This document shows, one piece after another, positions 14,537 through 22,849 of a DNA stretch of 43,385 nt. The notes beneath the pieces were generated by a model. The model searched no databases and was not told the DNA's origin. It saw only the letters and a list, made by a program, of their open reading frames with translations. The position numbers and the translations under genes are program-made. Numbering within the stretch: position 1 is the first letter of the stretch; each line of letters opens with the position of its first letter. The stretch spans positions 1 to 43,385 of the forward strand of contig CAILVI010000323.1 of assembly GCA_903837595.1 (NCBI GenBank), written 5' to 3'. Origin of the DNA: an uncultured Thiodictyon sp. (GTDB lineage: Bacteria > Pseudomonadota > Gammaproteobacteria > Chromatiales > Chromatiaceae).

Positions 14537-17500
14537 TCAGGCCTGTATAGGCGTGTCGGATCTCGGCAATCGGAACCACAGCGCATAGAGTGCCGGCACA
14601 AAGAGCAGCGTGATCGCCGTCCCCACCGCCACGCCGCCGATCAGCACATAGGCCAGCGGCCCCCAGAAGGTGTCGTGGGTGAGCGGCACGAAGGCGAGCA
14701 CGGCGGCGATGGCGGTTAGTACCACGGGGCGGGCGCGGCTCACCGCCGCCTCCACCACCCCCGCGAAGGGTGTCATGCCCTCCTCGAAGTTGTCGGACAC
14801 CTGCTGGGTCAGGATCAGCGTGTTGCGCATCAGGATGCCGGCAAGCCCCGTGAGGCCCAGCAGGGCCACGAAGCCGAAGGGCTGGTTGAAGAGGACGAGC
14901 GCGAGCACCGCACCGATCAGGCCCAGGGGGGCGGTGGCCACGACCATGAAGGTCCCGGCGAATGAGCGCATCTGGAGCATGATGAAGATCAGCATGAAGG
15001 CCAACATCACCGGCTGCAGCGTCTGGATAGAGGCATCGGCTTTGCCCGATTCCTCCACCGCACCCGAGATATCAATGCGATAGCCCGGCGGCAATTGTGT
15101 ACGCACCGGCGCGAGTGCCGCCCACAGGGCCGCCGTCACCTCATTGGGCTGGGCACCCTGAACGTCACCCTGAACCGCCACGAAGGGCTCGCGGTTGTAG
15201 CGTTTGATCACCGGGTCCTCGAAGCGGATCTGGATCCGACCGAGCTGACTGGCCGGCAATTTGCGGCCATCGCGGGTCAGGACCTCCAGGGCGCCCAGCC
15301 GCTCGGCATCGAACCGGCCCCCAGCCCGGGCGCCGCGCGCAATCACGTCGACGGAGCGGATGTCCTGGCGCACCTGGGTCACCAGGGCACCGTCGAGTTG
15401 GAACTGGAGTTGCTCGGCCACGTCCTGGGGCGTGAGTCCCAGCAGCTGCAGGCGCTCCACATCCATCGCCAGGTGCGGGGTCGGGGCGCGTTCGTCCCAC
15501 TCCAGGTGCGGGTCGAGCACCCGCGGATCGGCGGCCATCACCGTGCGGACCTGGTGGGCGATGGCCCGCAGAAGCAGCGGATCGGGACCGATGACGCGGA
15601 AGCTCACGGGCCAGAGGACCGGGGGGCCGTAGAGCAGCCGGTACACCCGCACCCGCGCCTCGGGAAAGTCGCCTTGTTCGATGTGATGCTTGAGCGTCGC
15701 CATCACGCGGTCGCGCGCCTGGGCATCCCGGGCCACGGCGATGGCCTGGGCGAAGGCCGGGTTGGGCGGCTCGGGGCTCGCAGAGATGAAGAAGCGCGGC
15801 GCCCCGGCCCCGACATAGGCCGACAGCGATTTGACCTCGGGCAGTGGGCTCAGGATGGCCACGATCTTTTTCATGGTCCGGTCGGCGGCGGCGATGCTGC
15901 TGCCTTGCGGCAGATAGACGCTGACCAGGACCTCCGGCCGGTCCGAGCGCGGGAAGAACTGCTTCTGCACCAGCACCGCCATGCCGACGATCGCGAGGAC
16001 CAGCAGGCCGAGCGTGGCCGCGACCACCGTCTTACGCCAGCGCACGCACCCGGCGATCAGCCGGCGCAGGCGGCGGTTGGCGGGCGTTTGGTACAGGTTC
16101 TGATGGCTATGCGCTTCGGCCTGCCTGACCTCCGGCAGCAGCTTGACGCCGAGATAAGGCACGAACACCACCGCCACCAGCCAGGACATCGGCAGCGCAA
16201 TGGCCAGCACCCAGAAGATGTTGCCGGCGTATTCGCCGACGCCGGATTGCGCGAAGCCGATGGGGAAGAACCCGGCGACGGTCACCAGGGTCCCGAACAG
16301 CATGGGGGCGGCCGTGACCGTCCAGGCATGGCCGGCCGCCGTGACGCGATTCCAGCCGTTCTCCATCTTCACCAGCATCATCTCCACCGCGATGATGGCG
16401 TCGTCCACCAGCAGGCCCAGGGCGATGATGAGTGCACCCAGGGTGATGCGGTCGAGATTGATGTTGAGCAGCAACATCACCAGGAAGGTCAGACCGAGCG
16501 TCAGCGGTACGGCGATGCCGACGATGAGCCCGGCACGCAGCCCGATGGCCAGCATGCTCACCGCCACCACCACGGCGACCGCCACCAGGAACTTGATCTG
16601 GAACAGCTCGACCGCCCCCCGGATCGCCTCCGTCTGATTGGTCAGGACCGTCAGCGACATCCCGAGCGGCAGGGCCGCGGTCTCCGCATTAAGGAAGGCC
16701 GCGAGTCGCTCGCCCAGCTTCAGACCGTTCTCGCCCTTGTTCATCACCACACCCAGCAGGACCGCATCCTGTCCGCGCGCGCGCGCCAGGTAGCTGGGCG
16801 GGTCCTCATAACCGCGCCGGACACTGGCGATATCCGAGAGCTTGAGTACCCGGTTGCCGATCCGTATCGGCACCCCGGCCAGTTGCGTCGGGTCGGACAG
16901 GTCGGCATCGAGGCGCATATGCAGCCACGGACCGTCGGTCTCCAGGCGGCCAGCCGGCAGCAGGCGGTTGTTGGCCGCGATGGCCGCGAAGATCGTCTCC
17001 GGCGCGATGCCCAGATTGATGAGCCGTGCCGTGTCAAATTCCACATAGACCCGCTCCGTGCGCTCGCCCAGCACCAGTGCCTTGCGCACGCCGGGCACGC
17101 GCTGGAGGCGGTCGCGGATCGACTCGGCATCGCGGGTCAACTGGCGCATGGGCAGTCCCGAGGCGGTGAGCGCGATCAGGCTGAAATAGACGTCCGAGAA
17201 GTCGTCGTTGACGATGGGTCCGACCACCCCGGCCGGCAGCTTGGGCGCCTCGTCCTGCATCCGCTTGCGCACCTGGTAGAAGAGCTCGGGCAGCCGCGCC
17301 TGGGGGGTGGAGTCCAGAAACTCGACCTGCAGGTTGGCCAGTCCGGGTCGGATGGTGGTCTCGATCCGGTAGAGGTGCTCCACCTCCTGGATGCGCTTCT
17401 CCAGCCGGTCCACCACCTGGGTCTGCAACTCCTCGGGCGTGGCACCGGGCCAGAGCGCCGTGACCACCATGACCCTGACCGAGAACGCGGGGTCTTCCGC

Positions 17501-17611
17501 CCGTCCCAGCGCCAGGAAGGCATAGAGGCCGAAGAGCACCGCCAGGATCAGAAAGAACAGCGTGACGGCGCGCTCGCGCACGGCCAGCGCGGACAGATTG
17601 GGGAAGCTCAT
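14537..17611 (-). CDS. RND efflux pump permease (HAE1/AcrB-like)
   Basis: A 1024-residue inner-membrane RND transporter: first transmembrane helix at about 13-33, a periplasmic loop of about 300 residues, helices 2-6 from about 330 to 470, a second loop and helices up to about 1015. Helix 4 carries LGLLVDDAIIAVEMM with the adjacent aspartates that relay protons in AcrB-type pumps. It should export toxic small molecules using the proton gradient together with the adaptor encoded just upstream; an outer-membrane TolC-type partner is not in the window. The start ATG 17611 overlaps the adaptor stop by four bases (ATGA). Confidence 0.94.
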   Translation of the reverse strand: MSFPNLSALAVRERAVTLFFLILAVLFGLYAFLALGRAEDPAFSVRVMVVTALWPGATPEELQTQVVDRLEKRIQEVEHLYRIETTIRPGLANLQVEFLDSTPQARLPELFYQVRKRMQDEAPKLPAGVVGPIVNDDFSDVYFSLIALTASGLPMRQLTRDAESIRDRLQRVPGVRKALVLGERTERVYVEFDTARLINLGIAPETIFAAIAANNRLLPAGRLETDGPWLHMRLDADLSDPTQLAGVPIRIGNRVLKLSDIASVRRGYEDPPSYLARARGQDAVLLGVVMNKGENGLKLGERLAAFLNAETAALPLGMSLTVLTNQTEAIRGAVELFQIKFLVAVAVVVAVSMLAIGLRAGLIVGIAVPLTLGLTFLVMLLLNINLDRITLGALIIALGLLVDDAIIAVEMMLVKMENGWNRVTAAGHAWTVTAAPMLFGTLVTVAGFFPIGFAQSGVGEYAGNIFWVLAIALPMSWLVAVVFVPYLGVKLLPEVRQAEAHSHQNLYQTPANRRLRRLIAGCVRWRKTVVAATLGLLVLAIVGMAVLVQKQFFPRSDRPEVLVSVYLPQGSSIAAADRTMKKIVAILSPLPEVKSLSAYVGAGAPRFFISASPEPPNPAFAQAIAVARDAQARDRVMATLKHHIEQGDFPEARVRVYRLLYGPPVLWPVSFRVIGPDPLLLRAIAHQVRTVMAADPRVLDPHLEWDERAPTPHLAMDVERLQLLGLTPQDVAEQLQFQLDGALVTQVRQDIRSVDVIARGARAGGRFDAERLGALEVLTRDGRKLPASQLGRIQIRFEDPVIKRYNREPFVAVQGDVQGAQPNEVTAALWAALAPVRTQLPPGYRIDISGAVEESGKADASIQTLQPVMLAFMLIFIMLQMRSFAGTFMVVATAPLGLIGAVLALVLFNQPFGFVALLGLTGLAGILMRNTLILTQQVSDNFEEGMTPFAGVVEAAVSRARPVVLTAIAAVLAFVPLTHDTFWGPLAYVLIGGVAVGTAITLLFVPALYALWFRLPRSDTPIQA

Positions 17612-18684
17612 GGCTTAAGCTCCCGGACCTGCATTTCTTCGGTGAGTAGGTGGGTGCCCAGGGCCACGATGCGCTCCCCGGCGGCCAGTGGCCCACGGAT
17701 GCGGGCGGACTCGCTGTCGAGCGACAGAATCGCGACCGGGACCGGCTTGACCCCGCCATCCTGGAAGCGCCAGACGCGCGGACCCTGGCCGCGCTCGTCG
17801 ATGGCGGCGATGGGTACCGCAAAGTCCGCCCCGGCCGTGCCTTCGCCCGCCCCCTCGCCCGCCTCCCCTCCGGCAAAGCGGGCGCGCAGCACCGCGCCCA
17901 GCACCAGGACCTCCTGGCGATCCAGTACCGTATAACGGGCACGGCGGGTCCGGCCCTGCGGATCCGCCGCTCCGGCCGTCTCGCGCAACCGCAGGGGCAG
18001 GACGGCGCCGTCCGCCGGCACGGCCTCCCCGCCCGCCGGTGGGGTCACACCTTCGGGGAACCAGACCTCGACCTCGCGCTCCCCGGCCTTGGCGAGGGTG
18101 GCCACGGCCTGGCCGGCGGCCACCACCTGGCCGGGTTCGCCGGTCACGTCGATCAGCACCCCGGCGGTCGGCGCCTGCAGGCGCCCGTACCCCAGTGCAT
18201 TGCGCGCCTGGGCCGCCCGGGCGGTGGCGGCATCGCGGCGGGTCTGGGCCTCGCGGCGGGCGAGTTCGGCCCGCTCCAGTTCCTGGGCGCTGGTGAAGCG
18301 CTTTTCCCGCATCTGGCGGTGGCGCGCCAGTTCCGCGTCGGCCGTCGCCAACCCCGCCTCGGCGCCCGCCAGGTCGGCCTCGGCGGAGGCCACCGACTGC
18401 TCCAGGTCGCGCCGGTCCAGCTCGAACAGGACCTGCCCGGTCTTCACCGATTGCCCGGCATCCACCGACCGACTGGCGATCCGCCCCCCGACCTGAAAGG
18501 CCAGCGGGGACTCCACCCGGGCGCGCACCGTCCCCGACAGCCCCAGGGTCTGTCCCGCACCCCCGGTCACGGCCACCGTCCTGACGAACGGCGGCAAGGC
18601 GCCGGCGGACTTCGGCGCGGGGGCATCATTGCAACCCGTCAGCATCGGCATGCTTGCCGCGAGCATGAGTACAAACAGGCGCAT
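17608..18684 (-). CDS. RND periplasmic adaptor lipoprotein (membrane fusion protein)
   Basis: A 358-residue adaptor. The start MRLFVLMLAASMPMLTGCN is a lipoprotein signal with the lipobox LTGC, so it should be anchored in the inner membrane facing the periplasm. Then follow the two lipoyl halves (VESPLAFQVGGRIASRSVDA and YGRLQAPTAGVLIDVTGEPG), separated by a coiled-coil hairpin rich in A, E and R (about residues 90-160), and a C-terminal beta-barrel. ATG 18684 has GGAG about nine bases upstream; a TTG at 18699 is less likely. It is first in the operon and divergent from the LysR gene. Confidence 0.92.
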   Translation of the reverse strand: MRLFVLMLAASMPMLTGCNDAPAPKSAGALPPFVRTVAVTGGAGQTLGLSGTVRARVESPLAFQVGGRIASRSVDAGQSVKTGQVLFELDRRDLEQSVASAEADLAGAEAGLATADAELARHRQMREKRFTSAQELERAELARREAQTRRDAATARAAQARNALGYGRLQAPTAGVLIDVTGEPGQVVAAGQAVATLAKAGEREVEVWFPEGVTPPAGGEAVPADGAVLPLRLRETAGAADPQGRTRRARYTVLDRQEVLVLGAVLRARFAGGEAGEGAGEGTAGADFAVPIAAIDERGQGPRVWRFQDGGVKPVPVAILSLDSESARIRGPLAAGERIVALGTHLLTEEMQVRELKP

Positions 18685-18783
18685 GGGGCCTTTCTCCAAG
18701 TTGCAGGGAGTCAGTTGTGGCCAGGGTCAACGACAAGCGATGGCCGCAGGAACAGGATACTGGTGCAGCAGTCCGGTGATAAG
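18685..18783. promoter_or_regulatory. Divergent promoter region between RND operon and LysR gene
   Basis: About 100 bases separate the adaptor start (18684) from the LysR start (18784). LysR regulators normally bind such shared regions. The part 18758-18783 with GTGATAAG just before the ATG is conserved in the LysR remnant at 8460-8486, which suggests that it includes promoter or operator sequence. I cannot point to a clear T-N11-A dyad with certainty. Confidence 0.5.
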
Positions 18784-19764
18784 ATGGCAAAACCGCCCAA
18801 CACTGTTGCATTGGAGCACCAATCTCCCGTGGACGACTTCAACGACCTGGTCTATTTCGCGTCCGTGGTGGAGCACCACGGCTTCTCGGCCGCCGCGCGC
18901 GCGACCGGGGTCGAAAAGACCCGGCTGAGTCGCCGGGTGGCCGCCCTGGAACAGCGTCTGGGGGCCCGTCTGCTGCAACGCTCCACGCGCAGCATTGCCC
19001 TGACCGAGGCCGGCCAGCGGTTCTATGACCACTGCGTGGCGGCGGTGGCGGGCGCCCGCGTCGCCTATGAGAGCATCGCCGATCTGCGCCGCGAGCCCGC
19101 CGGGACGGTGCGGATGAGCTGCGCCCAGATGATGGCGCAAAGCTACCTGGCACCGATCCTGCCGGGGTTTCTGGCCCAGCATCCCAAGGTCGATCTGATC
19201 CTGGACGCCACGGACCGCGAGGTGAACCTGATCGAGGAGCGCGTCGATCTGGTCCTGCGCGCCAGGCGTGAGATCGATGAGTCGCCGGGCCTGGTGGCCA
19301 AGCCGCTGGGCAGCGCCCGTCGCATCCTGGTGGCCAGTCCGGCCTATCTCGGGCGGATCGACCCACCCAGCGGGCCGCAAGCCCTGGCGGGGTGCGATAC
19401 CCTTGGCCGGCCGCCGGAGTTGTTCGAGGGGAAGGTGCGCTGGGAGCTGAACGGACCTGGGGCACAGCAGGTGGTCGTGCAGATCGCACCGCGCCTGGTC
19501 GCCAACGACATGCGTCTGTTGCTGGAGGCAGCCATCCACGGAGTGGGGATTGCCTTGCTGCCGGAGCCGGTCGCGGCGGCCGCCATCCGCACCGGCCAGT
19601 TGGCGCAGGTGCTCCCGGACTGGACGACAACGATGCACCACATCTACCTGCTCTATCCCAGCCCACGCGGCATGTTGCCCTCGGTCCGCAGCCTGATCGA
19701 CTACTTGCTTGTACACATGCCGGCGAGCATCCAGGCGCTGCGCAGACCCGCTGTTACAAACTGA
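18784..19764 (+). CDS. LysR-family transcriptional regulator
   Basis: A 326-residue regulator. The N-terminal winged helix covers about residues 18-78 (DLVYFASVVEHHGFSAAARA, VEKTRLSRRVAALEQRLG and the end RSIALTEAGQRFY), and the rest is the periplasmic-binding-protein-like effector domain. The sequence type is close to LysR proteins that control efflux or quinone/aldehyde reductase genes. ATG 18784 is preceded by a region conserved at 8460-8486. It is divergent from, and probably controls, the RND operon. A paralogue seems once to have stood at 8487. Confidence 0.92.
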   Translation: MAKPPNTVALEHQSPVDDFNDLVYFASVVEHHGFSAAARATGVEKTRLSRRVAALEQRLGARLLQRSTRSIALTEAGQRFYDHCVAAVAGARVAYESIADLRREPAGTVRMSCAQMMAQSYLAPILPGFLAQHPKVDLILDATDREVNLIEERVDLVLRARREIDESPGLVAKPLGSARRILVASPAYLGRIDPPSGPQALAGCDTLGRPPELFEGKVRWELNGPGAQQVVVQIAPRLVANDMRLLLEAAIHGVGIALLPEPVAAAAIRTGQLAQVLPDWTTTMHHIYLLYPSPRGMLPSVRSLIDYLLVHMPASIQALRRPAVTN

Positions 19765-19770
19765 TACAAA
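19754..19770 (+). promoter_or_regulatory. Direct repeats TACAAA upstream of EF-hand gene
   Basis: GTTACAAACTGATACAAAGC has two TACAAA boxes ten bases apart, one helical turn, overlapping the LysR stop and about 100 bases before the EF-hand gene. Such spacing suits an OmpR-family regulator. The link is an inference; the boxes could be chance. Confidence 0.3.
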
Positions 19771-19869
19771 GCGCTACGCCGCTGACAAGGCGTTGCTACA
19801 GGACAGGTAGAGAATGGGCATCGTCAACACCGAGGCACTCTACCGAGGCACGCTTTGAGAGGCATCATC

Positions 19870-20499
19870 ATGAACACCCGCAGACACCAAACCCGAGCCA
19901 TTACCAGGGGCTTAACCCTCGCCCTGGCGTGCGTATTACTGCCTGGCGCCCTGTTGGCGCAGGCCCCGGCAGCACCCGGTCCCATGAGCTTCGCCGACAT
20001 GGATAAGAACGGCGACGGGATCGTGACCGGGCCGGAGTTCGCGACCGGTCATGCCGCCCACATGGCCGCCCGCGCGGCCCAGGGCGCACCCACGCCTGGT
20101 GCGGCCACGGCGGCGATCTTCGCCGACTTCGATCAGAACGGTGACGGCCAATTGACCCCGGAGGAGTTCCAGGCCGGGCGCCAGGCGCGTATGCAGGGCC
20201 GTCCGGGGATGGGCGGTGGTATGGGCGGCGGACCCGGCAGGGGCATGGGTATGGGGCGCGGCATGCCGGCCTTCGCGGAGTTCGATCTCAACGGCGACGG
20301 CACCCTGACCGAGGCTGAATTCACGCAAGCCCGCGCCAAGCGCATGGCGGAGCGGGCGGCCCAGGGGTATCCAATGCGCAATGCCGGCAAGGCACCCGCG
20401 TTCAGTACCATCGACACCGACGGCAATGGTCGGGTGACTCCAGAGGAGTTTGCCGCCGGACAGGCCGCGCATCGCCAGCAGATGATGACACAGCCCTGA
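19870..20499 (+). CDS. Secreted EF-hand calcium-binding protein
   Basis: A 209-residue protein with a signal peptide (about residues 1-33, ending near ALLAQA) and four EF-hand loops: DMDKNGDGIVTGPEF, DFDQNGDGQLTPEEF, EFDLNGDGTLTEAEF and TIDTDGNGRVTPEEF. The first three keep the D-x-N/D-x-D-G pattern; the fourth begins with D in DTDGNG shifted slightly. A glycine- and methionine-rich linker (about residues 114-136) separates the second and third hands and might bind metal. ATG 19870 lacks a strong ribosome site (GAGG nine bases ahead). It converges with arsA, with only five bases between the stop codons. Confidence 0.85.
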   Translation: MNTRRHQTRAITRGLTLALACVLLPGALLAQAPAAPGPMSFADMDKNGDGIVTGPEFATGHAAHMAARAAQGAPTPGAATAAIFADFDQNGDGQLTPEEFQAGRQARMQGRPGMGGGMGGGPGRGMGMGRGMPAFAEFDLNGDGTLTEAEFTQARAKRMAERAAQGYPMRNAGKAPAFSTIDTDGNGRVTPEEFAAGQAAHRQQMMTQP

Positions 20500-20504
20500 G
20501 TCGC

Positions 20505-22253
20505 TCAGCGCAGCAACTGGGCCAGCCCTTGCGCCCCCACTGGCGCCTCGGGTAACCACGGAATCAGTGCGCAACGGCGGCTGAGCTGGTCGGCGACCCG
20601 GCGAATAAAGGGGATCTCAGCGGCGCCGCGTTCGCGCAAGAGCGGATGCCGGGTGCCGCTGGCGAGCAGACTCTGGTTGATGACCCAGGCGAAGGGCTCG
20701 ATGCCGGCCCGGCCCAGGTCCGCCTGGAGGCGTTCCGCCTCATGCACCGGCGTCGCCTCGGCCAGGGTGACGATGAGCACACGCGTGAGCGCCGGGTCAC
20801 GCAAGCGCGGCAGCAGTTGCCGCACGGCCTCGGGCATTTCCCCTTGGGTGCGCGACACCTCCCGATGGTAGGCCTCGGCGGCATCCAGCAGCAGGATGGT
20901 GTGCCCGGTGGGGGCGGTGTCGAGCACGACGAAGCCCTCCTGGCCGGCATCGACCGCGCGGGCGAAGGCGCGGAAGACGGCGATCTCTTCGGTACAGGGT
21001 GAGCGTAAGTCTTCCTGGAGCATCGCCAGGCCATTGGCGTCCAGGTTGGGCGCGGCCTTGGCCAGCACCTCCGCCTGGTAGGCGGCAACCTCGGCCTGCG
21101 GATCGATGCGACCGACGCTCAAACCGGTGATGGACGCGCCAATCGCCTCAGCCACATGGGCCGCCGGATCGGTGGTCGATAGTTGCACCGCATGACCCCG
21201 CCGGGCGAGCGCGACGGCGATGGCCGCCGCCACGGTGGTCTTGCCTACTCCGCCCTTGCCCATGGTCATAATGACGCCGCGCCCGGCCTGGGCGAGTTCG
21301 TCCACCAGGGCCGACAGGCGGGCGGGCAGGGCGGTTTCATTGTCAAGTTCAAACCTGACCGGGACGGCGCGCTCGGGATCGGCCATCAGACGCAGGGCGT
21401 CAAGCCCCACGGTCCCCAGGGCCAGCAGCGGTGTGCTGGTCACCGGCAACCGGGCCAAACCGGCCGGCATCCCGGCCAGGGCCTCGGCGCCGCGCGCCAT
21501 CATCGCAGCCGCAATGGTATCGTCGGTCGCGCCGACGGCCAGGACGCCATTGAGCGCCAGTTGCAGGTTGCTGACACCCAGCGCGGCCAGCTCCTCGCGG
21601 GTGCGCTCGGCCTCGCGCAGGGCGGCGGTTTCCGGCCGGCTCACCAGGACCACGGTGGTTTCCGCGGGGTCGGCCAGCCGGGCGACGGTCGCGGCATAGA
21701 GCGCCTTCTGTTTCTCCAGACCGGCCAGCGGGCCGAGGCAGGAGGCGCCGCCGGTGGAGGAGTCGATGAACTCGCTCCAGGCCGAGGGCAGGGTCAGCAG
21801 GCGCAGGGTGTGCCCGGTGGGGGCGGTATCGAAGATCACGTGATCAAACTGCGCCGTCGCGGCGGGCCCACCCAGCAGCTTGGAGAATTCGTCGAAGGCG
21901 GCAATCTCCACCGTGCAGGCACCGGAGAACTGCTCCTCCATGCTGGCGATGGCGGCGGCAGGCAGGATGCCGCGGTAGGGTGCGACCATCCGCTCACGGT
22001 AGTCGTGGGCCGCCGCCTCCGGGTCGATGTTGAGCGCCCAAAGTCCCAGCGCGCCGGGGATGGACGTCGGGGTCTGACCCAAGGCCACGCCAAGTACCTC
22101 ATCCAGATTGGACGCGGGGTCGGTGCTGACGATCAGCACGTGCCGCCCGGCATCCGCCAGCGCCAGGCCGGTCGCACACGAGAGCGAGGTCTTGCCCACT
22201 CCGCCCTTGCCGGTAAAGAAGAAATGGCGGGTCGCGACCAGTGGGATGGCCAT
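20505..22253 (-). CDS. arsA: ArsA, arsenite-stimulated ATPase
   Basis: A 582-residue protein with two homologous halves, each with a P-loop (GKGGVGKTSLS at about 16-26, MGKGGVGKTTVA at about 330) and a signal-transduction motif DTAPTGHT. The three cysteines that form the metalloid site in the E. coli enzyme have counterparts here in FSGACTVEI, GASCLGPLAG and RSPCTEEIAV. It accepts arsenite from ArsD and energises efflux; in Acr3 systems the pairing is with Acr3. ATG 22253 overlaps the arsD stop as TGATG, giving tight translational coupling. Confidence 0.95.
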   Translation of the reverse strand: MAIPLVATRHFFFTGKGGVGKTSLSCATGLALADAGRHVLIVSTDPASNLDEVLGVALGQTPTSIPGALGLWALNIDPEAAAHDYRERMVAPYRGILPAAAIASMEEQFSGACTVEIAAFDEFSKLLGGPAATAQFDHVIFDTAPTGHTLRLLTLPSAWSEFIDSSTGGASCLGPLAGLEKQKALYAATVARLADPAETTVVLVSRPETAALREAERTREELAALGVSNLQLALNGVLAVGATDDTIAAAMMARGAEALAGMPAGLARLPVTSTPLLALGTVGLDALRLMADPERAVPVRFELDNETALPARLSALVDELAQAGRGVIMTMGKGGVGKTTVAAAIAVALARRGHAVQLSTTDPAAHVAEAIGASITGLSVGRIDPQAEVAAYQAEVLAKAAPNLDANGLAMLQEDLRSPCTEEIAVFRAFARAVDAGQEGFVVLDTAPTGHTILLLDAAEAYHREVSRTQGEMPEAVRQLLPRLRDPALTRVLIVTLAEATPVHEAERLQADLGRAGIEPFAWVINQSLLASGTRHPLLRERGAAEIPFIRRVADQLSRRCALIPWLPEAPVGAQGLAQLLR

Positions 22254-22621
22254 CAGCAGCACCCGCTGCCGGGCTTACAGCAGCCGGAGCCGACCTGGAC
22301 GGGGAACGGGGCCGCGACCGGCGCCAGTCCCAGCTTCTGTACCAACTGGGCACGCGAGAGATAGGCGCCGGTGGCGACCACCTTGCCGTCGACCAGGGTC
22401 AGCGGCAGCCGCTCCATGCCGGCCTCCAGTTCCTTGAGTACTGAGGGATTCGCCGCAAAGGTCTGGGGTTCCTGCGACAGATTGTGCCGGCTGACCTCAA
22501 CTCCCTGCTCAGCAAGCCATTGCAGATCGGCATTGAAAGCCACCAGCACCGGATCGACCTCCACCCCGCAGACGCCGGTGGAACAGCACATGGCGGGATC
22601 GAAGATTTCGAGCTTTTTCAT
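22253..22621 (-). CDS. arsD: ArsD, arsenite metallochaperone
   Basis: A 122-residue protein starting MKKLEIFDPAMCCSTGVCG. Cys12, Cys13 and Cys18 are the arsenite-binding trio known from plasmid R773 ArsD, and two vicinal pairs close the C-terminus (CC at 114-115 and 121-122). It delivers As(III) to ArsA and may repress weakly. ATG 22621 is chosen because AGGTGA lies five bases upstream; a GTG at 22630 is also in frame. About 230 bases with a hairpin repeat separate it from acr3. Confidence 0.94.
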   Translation of the reverse strand: MKKLEIFDPAMCCSTGVCGVEVDPVLVAFNADLQWLAEQGVEVSRHNLSQEPQTFAANPSVLKELEAGMERLPLTLVDGKVVATGAYLSRAQLVQKLGLAPVAAPFPVQVGSGCCKPGSGCC

Positions 22622-22684
22622 GATAATCACCTGTGAGACTGGATGCGGAAATCGGTCCGCGAAGAATGCGAAAAGCGCACTGTA

Positions 22685-22704
22685 GGTCGCCCTTCAGGGC
22701 GACC
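22685..22704. repeat. Perfect hairpin GGTCGCCC-TTCA-GGGCGACC
   Basis: Eight-base-pair stem with a TTCA loop, located between acr3 and arsD, abutting the element at 22705-22849. In the direction of ars transcription it precedes arsD by 64 bases. There is no T run, so it is not a canonical terminator. Confidence 0.65.
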
Positions 22705-22849
22705 GATACCGGCCAGTGGCGATCAGTGACCAACCGGAGGTCGAGGCTTTAGCCGGTGGCGGCTTCCGACCTGTCCAAGAATATCGGTGGCGCCTGCACG
22801 CCCGACCGGCTAAAGCCTCGACCTCCAGTGGCCGGAACGATGATCAAGG
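22705..22849. repeat. Hairpin element inside the ars operon, anchor motif at right end
   Basis: The core is a perfect 21-bp inverted repeat (22736-22756 and 22806-22826, arms of GGTCGAGGCTTTAGCCGG type) around 49 bases. On the right follows the anchor GGCCGGAACGATGATCAAGG (22830-22849), ending at the acr3 stop codon; on the left ACCGGCCAGTGGC looks like a decayed inverse anchor. Bases 22733-22815 match the reverse complement of 2858-2943 at about 85 percent. In ars mRNA the arms would form a very stable hairpin between acr3 and arsD. Confidence 0.8.

Noticed and set aside
15095-17935. Open frame of 946 codons on the plus strand opposite the RND pump
   Set aside because: It is the complement of a strongly supported RND gene. 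Its translation is rich in H, R, Q and G with no domain pattern, a normal side effect of GC-rich codon use.
22685-22704. Hairpin as intrinsic terminator of arsR-arsC-acr3
   Set aside because: Stem is strong, but no T run follows in the direction of transcription. It may still affect mRNA stability.
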